A stretch of 64,000 nt of DNA, from assembly GCA_902470695.1 (NCBI GenBank), contig CABRHH010000010.1:16909-80908 (forward strand), in the 5' to 3' direction. This document shows, piece after piece, positions 45,701-53,502 of this stretch. Within the stretch, counting starts at the first letter, position 1; every line of letters begins with the position of its first letter. A model generated the notes under the pieces. It was not told the origin of the DNA, did no database searches, and saw only the letters and a program-made list of their open reading frames with translations. Both the position numbers and the translations under genes were made by a program. This DNA is from an uncultured Collinsella sp. Its GTDB lineage: Bacteria > Actinomycetota > Coriobacteriia > Coriobacteriales > Coriobacteriaceae.

Positions 45701-46234
45701 GTCGGCGGGCTCGTGATGGTCGGTCACCACGATGTCGATCCCGCGCTCGCGCAGGTAGCCCACCTCCTCGGCGGCCGCGATGCCGTTGTCCACCGTCACC
45801 ACCAGCGCGGGGCTCGTCTCCTCAATCAGGCGGTCGAGCGAGGCGCGGCTCAAGCCGTACCCCTCGTCGAAGCGATGCGGGATGAAGGGGCGCACCGTGG
45901 CGCCCAAGCGCTGCAGGGCCTCGGTGAGCAGGCAGGTGGAGGTGATGCCATCCACGTCGAAATCCCCGAACACCGCGATGACCTCGCCGGCGCGCACGGC
46001 AGCCTCCACGCGGTCGGCCACCTCGGCCAGGCCGGGGATGAGCGCAGGAGACGCCCAATCGCGCTCGAGCGAGGGCGTGAGGAAGAGCCTGCCCTCCTCC
46101 ACCGAGGCGATGCTGCGCGAGGCCATGATGCGCGCCACGAGCGGCGGCACCGAAAGGCCGACGGCGAGTTCGTCTTCAAGGGCCGGATGAGGTGCGGCGA
46201 CCGTCCAGCGATGGGTGGTCTTAAGCGACGACAT
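42767..46234 (-). CDS. recJ: RecJ exonuclease fused to a RecQ-like helicase
   Basis: A 1155-residue fusion. Residues 1-560 are RecJ: AVFGDFDVDGITSTCL (about 87), VVTDHHEPADL with the DHH triad (about 172), the DHHA1 region GGEGWHEGVKGIVASRL and an OB-like part. Residues about 570-660 are an Ala/Pro/Ser/Glu linker. Residues about 680-1155 are a superfamily 2 helicase: MGTGRGKSLIFQ (Walker A, about 705), VVIDEAHHVAQ, LALTATAAP, VYVNSRDQAQAL, and QMSGRAGRDGQPA (motif VI). RecJ degrades single strands 5' to 3' after a RecQ-type helicase unwinds, so one chain would couple the two steps of RecF-pathway resection and repair. ATG 46234 follows AGGGGGT. It heads the recJ-rel-CDF-rapZ-yvcK-whiA cluster. 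Confidence 0.92.
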   Translation of the reverse strand: MSSLKTTHRWTVAAPHPALEDELAVGLSVPPLVARIMASRSIASVEEGRLFLTPSLERDWASPALIPGLAEVADRVEAAVRAGEVIAVFGDFDVDGITSTCLLTEALQRLGATVRPFIPHRFDEGYGLSRASLDRLIEETSPALVVTVDNGIAAAEEVGYLRERGIDIVVTDHHEPADLVPRDIPVADPKLAAAGPSRELAGAGVALKLVQVLGERLGTPELWRSLTEVAALGTVSDMMTLTPENRALVADGIAHMRATARPGYVALAALTRTDLATITADALSFSLIPRLNAAGRMADPSLALRVLMATDAVEAARLAAQLEEVNQQRRAIEAELTADAEQRVAATYDGGRVIVVGGEGWHEGVKGIVASRLTNRYHVPALLFSIEDGVARGSGRSVGRVNLFEAVERCSDLLIRFGGHAGAVGVTCAAENLDALRERLGAVLAELDADAFEDRGEIAATVGLSELDIATIEQISLLEPFGQGNRVPLLAATGVTMTDRAQVGRGGDHMRFAVTDGVSCVPAIMFRVPDIERLSACDTVVDVVFEAVAERWQGRVKPKLMVKDILCRSCEDAPVPSAAVAPAGKSAPVPNVSSPAADPGTTASEGEVEAAAPGDAAAAVPHLAASAEAAGEDTPSAAPAPDSASERAAVPLAPAPDAARRQALAQLPYDELTRSLLHAFIGTARPHEAQLQALEALRCGRNVLAVMGTGRGKSLIFQVHAVREAIARGRASVFVYPLRALVADQSFHLMQTLAKLGVRAAVLTGETPTAGRDRIFSQLAGGRVDIVLTTPEFLTIHRARFAAAGRVGFVVIDEAHHVAQAKAGERPAYLEMPAVLAALGSPRVLALTATAAPETADEIARLLPVEELVVDEAVRENLSVDDGRESASRENRLVSIVAGGEKCVVYVNSRDQAQALCRTLRRRVPELAASIGFYHAGLERTRRLEAEQAFRAGDLTCIVSTSAFGEGVNLPDIRHVVLYHMPFGSIEFNQMSGRAGRDGQPAQVHLLFCARDARINERLLDAAAPERAELVTLYRALQTMGRRQRGGSGTASFVASDLDIAQMCLAVDARTPVEERAVTAALAIFEELGFLHQASVDAGHRIEMVESPGRVDLNSSILYLEGLHARCEFAAFRRWALEASAHDMLARINRPITPR

Positions 46235-46378
46235 GTGCATCGACCCCCTGCGGTTGCGGGGCGGATGCGGCCAGGGGCGCGGCCGGGCGGATGCCATGCG
46301 GCCGGTGACGGAAACGTTCCATGCGATCAGATCCTCACGAGTACCCGCTGCGGCGGGCGTCTTTGTTGAACGCACTCA

Positions 46379-46384
46379 AGTATA
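46379..46384 (-). promoter_or_regulatory. possible -10 for the recJ-rel cluster
   Basis: TATACT on the minus strand lies about 145 nt upstream of the recJ start; the -35 region is poor (GAATTT at 17 bp). The rest of the 46235-46698 gap has no gene; loosely repeated GGAAGCGGTCCGGCGTACGC / GGGAGCGGCCCGGCGTGCGC segments occur near 46540-46600. Confidence 0.35.
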
Positions 46385-46698
46385 CACATGCGCGCGGACA
46401 CAAATTCCCGCCGCAGGTTTCGAGTTGAGAAACGGGCGCGCGGCAGCGGGCGCGCGGCGGACGGGCGCACTATACTGTCAGCCGACACGCGGCGGCGGCA
46501 CACGGGCCACGGTGCGCACGGGAACGGTCGGGTGCGAGGGCGCGCGGAAGCGGTCCGGCGTACGCCAAGGGGCCTGTGCGGGAGCGGCCCGGCGTGCGCT
46601 CGGGCACCTCTGCGCACATCCGTGGCCGGGCGCCCCGGTATCGCGGCGACCGGGGCCGGCCGCACGCCGGGGATTCACCACAAACGGAAAGGACGCAT

Positions 46699-47688
46699 AT
46701 GGACGCATGGCAGAAACTGGGCGCTGCAATCGGAGCGCATATGCCCGCCATCGTCCCGGTCTGCGTGGCGGCCGGCGTGCTTGCCCCGCAGGTATTCGGC
46801 CCGATCGAGACCATCGTGCCGATCCTGTTCGCCTTCATGACCTTCCAAGGCTCGCTCAACAACACCACTCGCCAGGTCCTCGAGGTGTTTCGCCATCCGT
46901 CGGAGCTGCTCGTCATCTTGGCGGTCACGCTGGTGTTCATGCCGATCGTGGCCTTCGCGCTCGCCTCGCTGCTGTTTTCGGGCAACGCCAACATCATCAC
47001 GGGCATCGTGCTCGAGTACAGCGTGCCCATCGGCATCGTGAGCTTCATGTGGGTGGGCATGTTTTCGGGCAACGGGCCACTCGGCCTGTCCGCCATCCTG
47101 GTGTCGACCGTCATCTCGCCGTTCTCGATCCCGCTCACCCTGCAGCTGCTGCTCGGCCAGACCATCCAGATCGACGCGGCGGGCATGATGGTCAACATGA
47201 TCTTCATGATCGCCCTGCCGGCGCTGGCGGGCATGCTCGTGAACGACCTGTCGCGCGGCTGGGGGCACGCCGTGCTCTCCCCCGCCATCTCGCCGGCATG
47301 CAAGATCCTGCTCGTGGTGATCATCACCGCGAACTCGACGGCGATGAGCGACTACGTGCTCCACATGACCTGGCAGCGCGCCGGTGTGGCCCTGTTCATC
47401 CTGCTGTTCGCCTGCACGGGCTTTCTGTGGGGCATCCTGGCGGCGCGCCTCATGCACCGTCCGTTCCCCACGCTGGTCACCATGAGCTTCGACTGCGGAC
47501 TGCGCAACATCTCGTCGGGCGCGGTGATCGCCACACAGTACTTCCCCGGGGAGGTCGTGTTCCCCGTGATGTGCGGCACGGTGTTCCAGCAGCTGCTCGC
47601 CGCTTCCTTCGGGCGCCTGGTGCAGTGGCTGGCTGCCGACGAGGCCGCCGCAGCGGGCGGTGGGCGCTCGGCTCAGGTGCGGCGCTAA
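46699..47688 (+). CDS. SBF/BASS family (bile acid:sodium symporter-like) transporter
   Basis: A 329-residue membrane protein with nine to ten predicted helices. It has FMTFQGSLNNT near the N-terminus, the discontinuous-helix regions YSVPIGIVSFMWVGMFSGNG and MSFDCGLRNISSGAVIATQYFP, the last being the family core crossing motif. Members move organic anions such as bile acids, pantothenate or pyruvate with Na+. A gut organism could use a bile acid symporter, but the substrate cannot be named. ATG 46699 follows GGAAAGGA. The C-terminal 25 residues are Ala/Gly-rich and polar. Two 15-bp repeats (gcggcccctgtgcat, 47701 and 47716) follow the stop. Confidence 0.85.
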   Translation: MDAWQKLGAAIGAHMPAIVPVCVAAGVLAPQVFGPIETIVPILFAFMTFQGSLNNTTRQVLEVFRHPSELLVILAVTLVFMPIVAFALASLLFSGNANIITGIVLEYSVPIGIVSFMWVGMFSGNGPLGLSAILVSTVISPFSIPLTLQLLLGQTIQIDAAGMMVNMIFMIALPALAGMLVNDLSRGWGHAVLSPAISPACKILLVVIITANSTAMSDYVLHMTWQRAGVALFILLFACTGFLWGILAARLMHRPFPTLVTMSFDCGLRNISSGAVIATQYFPGEVVFPVMCGTVFQQLLAASFGRLVQWLAADEAAAAGGGRSAQVRR

Positions 47689-47789
47689 AGCCCGCGTGTG
47701 GCGGCCCCTGTGCATGCGGCCCCTGTGCGTGCGGCCCGGACCGAGCGCGTCTTCGGGTCCCTCGAACACAAACACCCTCTGGAAACGTT

Positions 47790-47818
47790 TTGCCTCTTGC
47801 ATTTCTTTGCAATATGTT
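47790..47818 (+). promoter_or_regulatory. promoter for the DUF2975-XRE pair
   Basis: TTGCCT (47790-47795) and TATGTT (47813-47818) are 17 bp apart in a locally AT-rich stretch, about 45 nt upstream of the DUF2975 gene. Small integral-membrane/XRE pairs are often autoregulated, so an operator could overlap this site. Confidence 0.5.
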
Positions 47819-47863
47819 TAACATAATAGATTAAGGATTTACCTCAATAGTTTGGAGGAACCC

Positions 47864-48367
47864 ATGAAACCTGACTTGAGGAACAAACGGCTGCACGCGT
47901 TCCGTCTTGCGTGTCGCATCTCCTGCGCAGGACTCGCTATCGGAGCGGCCGGGTACGCTATCGTCGCCATCGTCCCGCTCCTATCGCACGCCGACGCCGT
48001 CTCCCCACTGCATGCGGCTCTTTCCGCGCATCTGCTCGCCTTGCATGTGCTGACGTTCGCCCAGATCGTGCTCGGCGCCTTGCTGTTTGGAGCTGCAGGG
48101 CTTCCGGGTGAGAAATCCCCCTTCTCGAACGCCTTTTCAAACAGCATGTTGGTTTTAGGCGCCCTGTTCGCCGCACAAGCGGTGCTCAAGCCCTTCATCG
48201 TATCTGAAGCCTGCGATTTCCTCTTCGCGGGCGAGGCGCTGAAGGGGCAGGCCATCACCGAAACACTCGATGTATCCGGCATCCTAATTGCCGCCTGCTT
48301 TATAATCGGCTCGTTCCTCATCCGGTACGGGCGTGAGCTGCGCATCGATAGCGACGAGATAGCCTAG
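47864..48367 (+). CDS. DUF2975-like membrane protein
   Basis: A 167-residue protein with four predicted helices (about residues 17-38, 52-75, 87-106, 137-155). The order of helices and the polar SEACDFLFAGEALKGQ loop fit the DUF2975 family, whose genes usually stand next to a small Cro/XRE regulator, as here. ATG 47864 follows GGAGG. The segment around 47760-47870 is less GC-rich than the neighbourhood. The function is unknown; DUF2975/YozG-type pairs are thought to form a membrane-linked regulatory unit. Confidence 0.75.
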   Translation: MKPDLRNKRLHAFRLACRISCAGLAIGAAGYAIVAIVPLLSHADAVSPLHAALSAHLLALHVLTFAQIVLGALLFGAAGLPGEKSPFSNAFSNSMLVLGALFAAQAVLKPFIVSEACDFLFAGEALKGQAITETLDVSGILIAACFIIGSFLIRYGRELRIDSDEIA

Positions 48368-48377
48368 AAGGACCATC

Positions 48378-48608
48378 ATGCCAATTGTTATGCGCCTTGA
48401 CCGCGTCATGGCGGACCGCAAAATATCCGTGACCGACCTGGCCGAAAAGGTCGGAACGTCTGTGGTGAACATCTCGCGCATCAAAAACGGCCACATACGC
48501 GGCCTGAGATTCTCGACGCTCGAGCAGCTCTGCACCGTGCTCGAGTGCACCCCCGGCGACCTTATCGAATTCATGAGCGAGGATGAATACGCGAAGCGGT
48601 TCGGCTGA
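48378..48608 (+). CDS. small XRE-family transcriptional regulator (YozG-like)
   Basis: A 76-residue helix-turn-helix protein, almost only a DNA-binding domain: RVMADRKISVTDLAEKVGTS forms helices 1-2 and VVNISRIKNGHIRGLRFSTL the recognition part, then CTVLECTPGDLIEF. It starts 10 bp after the DUF2975 gene, with AAGGACC ahead. It probably controls its own operon. A 160-bp gap without features separates it from the convergent cutC. Confidence 0.9.
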   Translation: MPIVMRLDRVMADRKISVTDLAEKVGTSVVNISRIKNGHIRGLRFSTLEQLCTVLECTPGDLIEFMSEDEYAKRFG

Positions 48609-48771
48609 GCGGCGCGCGTTCGCCGGCTCCGCCCAGCAGGGCATTCGGCACGTGAAGCGCCCGCCGCACGCGGGCGCCGCTGCGGGGGTGAAACCGGCAG
48701 CGGACGCTCGCGCGCGGCCATCCTGCGCGCGCCTTACGCGAGCGGGTGCTCCTTGTTGGCGCAGCGCGCCC

Positions 48772-49524
48772 CTAGGCGAGCGGGTGCGCCAGGTCCACGA
48801 TGCGGGTGCCGTGGAGCTCCTCCGCCTCGAGCTCGCGCGCGATCGCCTCGGCGTTCTCGAAGGTGATGCCGGCGCCGGGCAGGATGGTGAGACGGCCGTC
48901 CGCATAGGCGATGAGCTCGCGCAGGTGCTCGAGGTTCGCCTCGATGGGCGTGCCCGCGGGCCCGCCGTGCGTGAGGATGCGCGTGACGCCGAGCGTGGCC
49001 AGTACGTCGATCGCCTCGAGCTGATCGCGGGCATCGAGCTCGTCGAACGCCATGTGAAAGGTGATGTCGAGCGGCTCGTCACGCGTGGCGTCCGCATCGT
49101 GCACCAGGGCGCATAGGCGGTCGCAAGCGGCGAAATCGAGCTGCCAGCCGGCCGCGTAGCCGAAGCCGGGCAGGCGCCCGGCGGTTATGGCCGCATCGCG
49201 AGCAGCATCGTAGGCGGCGCGATCGGCGGGCTGCAGGCAGCCGAAGACCACACCGTCGGCGCCCAGGCTGACGGCGGAGGTGAGGTCAGCCTCCATGATC
49301 TGCAGCTCCTCGTGCGTGTAGGCGAAATCTCCGCCGCGCGGGCGCACCATCGCCATCACGCGTGCACCGGCCTCGTGCGCCAAGCGCTGCGCGCCCCATA
49401 TCACGCCGGCCGACGGCGTGGTGCCGCCGCAGGCGAGGTTGTCGCACAGCTCGATGCGCGCCGCCCCAGCCGCCAGTGCTGCCGGGATATGGGTCAGGTT
49501 CTCAGCGCAAAACTCACGCAGCAT
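48772..49524 (-). CDS. cutC: CutC family protein
   Basis: A 250-residue TIM-barrel protein of the CutC family: AARIELCDNLACGGTTPS (about residues 21-38), VMAMVRPRGGDFAYTHEEL, GADGVVFGCLQ, ITFHMAFDEL, and RILTHGGPAGT near the C-terminus. It was named for copper homeostasis in E. coli, but direct copper binding is disputed and the activity is not established. ATG 49524 follows AAGGAG. It is transcribed away from the downstream phosphoesterase gap and stands alone or follows the phosphoesterase at 100 bp. Confidence 0.92.
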   Translation of the reverse strand: MLREFCAENLTHIPAALAAGAARIELCDNLACGGTTPSAGVIWGAQRLAHEAGARVMAMVRPRGGDFAYTHEELQIMEADLTSAVSLGADGVVFGCLQPADRAAYDAARDAAITAGRLPGFGYAAGWQLDFAACDRLCALVHDADATRDEPLDITFHMAFDELDARDQLEAIDVLATLGVTRILTHGGPAGTPIEANLEHLRELIAYADGRLTILPGAGITFENAEAIARELEAEELHGTRIVDLAHPLA

Positions 49525-49624
49525 GGATGTCTCCTTGTCGATATAGGCGCCACCCGCGGGCTCGGGACGGACCCCGGCGTTCACGCGAGCGCGAAGCGAA
49601 CCCGTTCAGCATACCTCACGGACG

Positions 49625-50695
49625 TCACAGGTAGAACTGCCCGAGCGGACGCCCTTCAGCCAGCATCTCGACCGAGCTGCGGACCACATGGCCGCAGCGC
49701 ACGTCGTAGACAGCGTAGCCTGCGCTCCCGTGGAAGCGAACGACCTTGGACGCCTGCGCCGGCGCGCCCTCGAACAGCCAAGGGGCTTCATCGCGACAGG
49801 AGGCGTCGCCTTGAAACGAGAGCGCCGGGGCCGTGTGGCAGATGACGCCCGCCGCCTCCCCCGCGAGCGCATGGTGCGTGTGGCCGCACAGCAACTCGGC
49901 ATCGTAGCGCGCGAGCAGCCCCAGCAGGGCAGCGGCACCCTGGCACGCCGGCATGTCGGACTGCGCGGCGCACACATGGTGGTGCGTTGCCACCAGCACC
50001 CGGCGCCCTGCGCGGGCGGCCTCGGCAAGCGTAACGGCAAGCCAACCGAGCGCCGCCGTACCGATCGATCCCTCCGGAACCGCAGCGTCGCTGGAGTCGA
50101 TCGCCGCGATGCTCTCGCCGGCCACCTCGATACGCGCGCACACCGTGCCGTCGGGCAGCAGCTCACCCGCGCCCTGCCAGCCCTCGACGAACGCTGCGCG
50201 CGCATCGTGGTTGCCCGGGGTTGCCAGCACCGGCGAGCTCGCCGCGCCGGCATCAGCAAGCGCCCGGTCGAGCGCGTCGCGCACCGCGCGCATGTCGTCC
50301 GCATCGCCGGCGTGCGTCATATCGCCGGTCACCACCACCGCATCGATGGGCCCGCGCGCGGCCGCCGCCCGCACCGCCTCAGCAGCCACGCGGCGCGTGT
50401 CGCCCACGCGGGCGAGGATGCCGGCGTAGAAGCCCTCGTCGCAGCCGAGCGCGGGCACGAGTGCGCAGGCCGGCATGCGCTCCGGCTGAGGACAGCGCTC
50501 AGCGGCATCAGGTACCGAGGTGCCGCTGCGGCCCGCAGCGTCAGGCGTTGAGGCGCCTTTGCAGAGAGCGGCATCCAGCGCCAAGGCTCCGTTGCACCCC
50601 TCGGCATCGGGCACCGAAACACCGTTGCAGTGCACGGCATTCGGCGCCATCCAGGCGCGTCGGAAATGAATATCGGATAGATGCAGAACGCGCAT
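49625..50695 (-). CDS. metallophosphoesterase with repeat insertion after the first metal motif
   Basis: A 356-residue calcineurin-like phosphoesterase. The metal ligands are seen in LSDIHFR (residues 6-12), VVTGDMTHAGD (about 122), ATPGNHDA (about 157), VATHHHVC (about 237) and CGHTHH (about 272). Directly after the DxH motif, residues about 16-65 consist of 11-residue repeats (GVSVPDAEGCN, ALALDAALCKG, ASTPDAAGRSG, TSVPDAAERC…) encoded by 33-bp tandem repeats. In normal members only a short loop separates the DxH and GD motifs. The active-site residues are all present, so the insertion may be a surface loop. The substrate is unknown. Confidence 0.85.
   Translation of the reverse strand: MRVLHLSDIHFRRAWMAPNAVHCNGVSVPDAEGCNGALALDAALCKGASTPDAAGRSGTSVPDAAERCPQPERMPACALVPALGCDEGFYAGILARVGDTRRVAAEAVRAAAARGPIDAVVVTGDMTHAGDADDMRAVRDALDRALADAGAASSPVLATPGNHDARAAFVEGWQGAGELLPDGTVCARIEVAGESIAAIDSSDAAVPEGSIGTAALGWLAVTLAEAARAGRRVLVATHHHVCAAQSDMPACQGAAALLGLLARYDAELLCGHTHHALAGEAAGVICHTAPALSFQGDASCRDEAPWLFEGAPAQASKVVRFHGSAGYAVYDVRCGHVVRSSVEMLAEGRPLGQFYL
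50502..50648. repeat. 33-bp in-frame tandem repeats inside the phosphoesterase gene
   Basis: Units start at 50502, 50535, 50568 and 50601, each exactly 33 bp, with a partial fifth. They begin GCGGCATCAGG, GCAGCGTCAGG, GCGGCATCCAG, TCGGCATCGGG, ACGGCATTCGG. The exact 11-codon period keeps the reading frame. Confidence 0.9.
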
Positions 50696-50726
50696 GGCGC
50701 TCCCTTCGTGCTTTTCGTGCCCGAGC

Positions 50727-51003
50727 TTCCGCCCGTCACTTCACGCCGCGGCCGCGCGGCTTCCAGCCCGGCCCGCACAGGTTGCGAACCGGATTGAACC
50801 CGTCCCCAACCCGTTCCGCCCGTCACTTCCCGTCGCGGCTGCACGGCTTCCAACCCGGCCCGCACTGGCTGAGCCCATCCCGCACCAGCTTCGGCAGCGC
50901 GACTTCGAACTCGCTCCGCACCGGTTGGCCCCGCACCGGCTGCGTACCGGATTGAACCCGTCCCCAACCGGTGCGTCCCCAACCGGTGGCGGGGCGGCTC
51001 GTT
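50727..51003. repeat. 87-bp and shorter repeats between phosphoesterase and phnE
   Basis: TTCCGCCCGTCACTTC...GGCTTCCA.CCCGGCCCGCAC occurs at 50727 and 50814 (period 87) with about 85-90 percent identity over 58 bp. A second element, GGATTGAACCCGTCCCCAAC, occurs at 50791 and 50949. Shorter pieces (CCCAACCGGTG, CGCACCGGTTGG) continue to the stop codon of the minus-strand phnE, whose coding end contains CCAACCGGTTGCA. No gene lies here. Confidence 0.75.
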
Positions 51004-51807
51004 CTACCGCAGGCGCGCCCGAATCCAACCGGTTGCAGCATCGAGCGCGAACACCGTGACAATCACGCCGAGCAGGATGATGCTCACCGTGGGCCAGGTG
51101 CGCGCCTGGATCGCAAAGATCAGCGGTGCGCCGATGCCGCCGGCGCCCACCAAGCCGAGCGTCGAGGCGCTGCGCACCGCGATCTCGAAGTGATTCAGCG
51201 CCAGCGAGGAGAAGATCGGCATGAGCTGCGGCACCCGCGCGCAGAAAAACGCCTGCCAGAAGCTGCCGCCCACCGCGCGGACCGCCTCGGCCGGAGCCTC
51301 GTCCATCGCCTCAATCTGCTCGGTGAACAGCTTGCCCAGCATCCCGATCTGATGCACGCCGATGGCGAGCACGCCGGCAAAGGGACCGGGCCCAACCACT
51401 TTCACGAAGATGATGGCATACACGAGCTCGGGGAAAGCGCGCAACACGTTGCAGACGAACTTGCCCACACGCGGCACGATGCCGTTGCCCCACAGGTTGC
51501 GCGAGCTCACGAGCGCCATGGGCACCGCGAGCACCGTGGCGATGGCCGTGCCGAGCAATGCGATGCCCGCCGTGAGCGCCAGCAGGCTCACCAGGTCCTC
51601 GCCCGAACCGTCGTAGACGAAACTCCAGTCGGGCGTCAGCAGGCCCGCGAACACGTCACCGGCAAGCGACGGGTTAAAGGTCGCCAGACCCGAGTAATCC
51701 AGCCCGGCAGCCGACCAAACAACAACCGCCACCACGGCGGCCGAGATCAGCGTTTGGCGCAGATGCGCCGACATGCGCGGCGCGCGCACCGTTTCCTGTC
51801 GTGCCAT
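51004..51807 (-). CDS. phnE: phosphonate-type ABC transporter permease (PhnE)
   Basis: A 267-residue permease with six predicted helices. The EAA-type loop is EAMDEAPAEAVRAVGGSFWQ, and the last segment is LNHFEIAVRSASTLGLVGAGG IGAPL, typical of PhnE. It starts directly after the stop codon of the second phnE gene (TAA-ATG), so the two are translationally coupled. With the second permease it would form the membrane channel for phosphonate or a phosphate analogue. Confidence 0.92.
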   Translation of the reverse strand: MARQETVRAPRMSAHLRQTLISAAVVAVVVWSAAGLDYSGLATFNPSLAGDVFAGLLTPDWSFVYDGSGEDLVSLLALTAGIALLGTAIATVLAVPMALVSSRNLWGNGIVPRVGKFVCNVLRAFPELVYAIIFVKVVGPGPFAGVLAIGVHQIGMLGKLFTEQIEAMDEAPAEAVRAVGGSFWQAFFCARVPQLMPIFSSLALNHFEIAVRSASTLGLVGAGGIGAPLIFAIQARTWPTVSIILLGVIVTVFALDAATGWIRARLR

Positions 51808-52587
51808 TTACGCAAGCCTCCTTCGAACGGCCTCGCTCGCAGCGTCCACGATGCCCACTACCACGAAGATCATGAGGATGACCACGCTCACGCGGTCGTA
51901 GCGGAACAGTCCGAGCGACGCGTTGAGGATCACACCGATGCCGCCGGCGCCAACATAACCCAGCACCGTCGAGGCGCGGACGTTGATCTCGAATGCATAG
52001 AAGAAGTAGCTCGCCAGCTGGCTTGCCACCTGCGGGGCAATCGCGAACGCCGCGATCTGCATGCGCGTGGCACCCACCGCCTCGGCTGCCTCGATTGGCG
52101 CGTAATCGATCGTCTCGATCGTCTCGAAGATCAGCTGCGAGGTGACCCCCAGCGTGAAGATGGCAATCGTGACCACACCGGTGAACTCGCCGATACCCAT
52201 GATGGCCACCGCGAGCGCCGCGAGCAGCAGCGTGGGGATGGTGCGCACGATGTTGAGCAGCAAGCGCACGATACCGGTGACTGCGCGGTTGCGCGTGACG
52301 ACTGTGGTGGCCAAAAACGCCAGTGGCACCGCAACCGCAAAGCCCACTACCGTGCCGAGCACCGACATCTTGATGGTGCGCATCATCGGGTCGATCAGCT
52401 CGGGAATGTAGGCGAGGTCGGGCTGCATGAACTTGGACAGAAACGCGGCCGCCTGCGGACCTCCGGTGATAACGGCGGCAAGGTCGGCATCGGTTACCGC
52501 AGCACTCGCCAGCAGCAGTGCCGCGATGACGAAGGTGACGAACGCCTTCTTGTACCAATCGAAATGGACGGTGTCGGCGATCCTCAT
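51808..52587 (-). CDS. phnE: phosphonate-type ABC transporter permease (PhnE)
   Basis: A 259-residue permease. Motifs are MMRTIKMSVLGTVVGFAVAV, RTIPTLLLAALAVAIMGIGE, the loop ETIDYAPIEAAEAVGATRMQ, and FEINVRASTVLGYVGAGGIG. It resembles its downstream partner, so the channel is probably a heterodimer. Its ATG shares one base with the phnC stop (TGATG). Operon order phnD-C-E-E. Confidence 0.92.
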   Translation of the reverse strand: MRIADTVHFDWYKKAFVTFVIAALLLASAAVTDADLAAVITGGPQAAAFLSKFMQPDLAYIPELIDPMMRTIKMSVLGTVVGFAVAVPLAFLATTVVTRNRAVTGIVRLLLNIVRTIPTLLLAALAVAIMGIGEFTGVVTIAIFTLGVTSQLIFETIETIDYAPIEAAEAVGATRMQIAAFAIAPQVASQLASYFFYAFEINVRASTVLGYVGAGGIGVILNASLGLFRYDRVSVVILMIFVVVGIVDAASEAVRRRLA

Positions 52588-53372
52588 CACGCAACCGCCG
52601 TCTCTGCCGCCGTGCTCTCGGGCACGCACGTGCGGCCGTCGCGCTCGTAGATGGCGGCGAGCCTCTCGGGTGTGAGCTCGTCGGGCGCGCCGTCGAACAC
52701 CACCGCGCCGGCGCGCAGGGCGATCACGCGGCTCGAGAACTCGCGTGCCAGATCCACGGAATGGATGTTCACCACCACGGTGACGCCCTCCTCGCGGTTG
52801 ATGCGCGCAAGGTCGCACATCACGGTGCGCGTCGTGACCGGGTCGAGCGAGGCAACCGGCTCATCGGCAAGGATGAGGCGGGCCCGCTGCACCATGGCGC
52901 GCGCAATGGAGACGCGCTGCTGCTGGCCGCCGGACAGCTCGTCGGAACGGGCGTGGAGCTTGTCGAGCAGCCCCACGCGCTCGAGCGCCTGCTCGGTGTG
53001 CTCGTAGTCCTCTTTGGTGAACAGGCCCAGCACGCTTTTGAGCGTAGAGTAGTACCCCAGACGGCCCGAGAGCACGTTGCGCTGCACCGTGGAGCGCTTC
53101 ACCAGGTTGAAGCTCTGGGAGATCATGCCGATGCTGCGGCGGACCTCACGCAGCTGCCGCTTGTTGGCGCGCGTGATGGAGGTACCGTCCACCACGATCT
53201 CGCCCTCGCTCACATCGTGCAGGCGGTTGATGGCGCGCAGCAGCGTGGACTTGCCCGCGCCCGACAGGCCGATGATGGACACGAACTCGCCGTCCGCGAT
53301 GGACAGGTTCACGTGGTCGAGACCACGCGTACCGTTGCTGTAGACCTTCGAGACATCCCTGAACTCGATCAT
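52587..53372 (-). CDS. phnC: phosphonate-type ABC transporter ATP-binding protein (PhnC)
   Basis: A 261-residue ATPase: Walker A GLSGAGKSTLLRAINR, Q-loop IGMISQSFNLVKRSTVQRNV, signature LSGGQQQRVSIARAMV, Walker B LILADEPVASLDPVT, H-loop NIHSVDLA. RLGYYSTLKSVLGLF is typical of PhnC. ATG 53372 follows AAGGAG. A strong terminator-like hairpin lies between it and phnD. Confidence 0.94.
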   Translation of the reverse strand: MIEFRDVSKVYSNGTRGLDHVNLSIADGEFVSIIGLSGAGKSTLLRAINRLHDVSEGEIVVDGTSITRANKRQLREVRRSIGMISQSFNLVKRSTVQRNVLSGRLGYYSTLKSVLGLFTKEDYEHTEQALERVGLLDKLHARSDELSGGQQQRVSIARAMVQRARLILADEPVASLDPVTTRTVMCDLARINREEGVTVVVNIHSVDLAREFSSRVIALRAGAVVFDGAPDELTPERLAAIYERDGRTCVPESTAAETAVA

Positions 53373-53439
53373 ATCGCTCCTTATTGACAACAGTGGGCGA
53401 TGCATCCCTTGCGCAACCGGAAGGGGCACCCATCACGCA

Positions 53440-53480
53440 AAAGGGAGCGACCCCGGCATGGAGCCCTGGGGTCGCTCCCG
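53440..53480 (-). terminator. intrinsic terminator between phnD and phnC
   Basis: On the minus strand GGGAGCGACCCC pairs perfectly with GGGGTCGCTCCC (53444-53455, 53469-53480) and is followed by TTTTGC, 22 nt past the phnD stop. It would keep phnD expression above that of the membrane genes. Confidence 0.88.
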
Positions 53481-53502
53481 TAGCTTTCGCGCTCCGCGCT
53501 CG

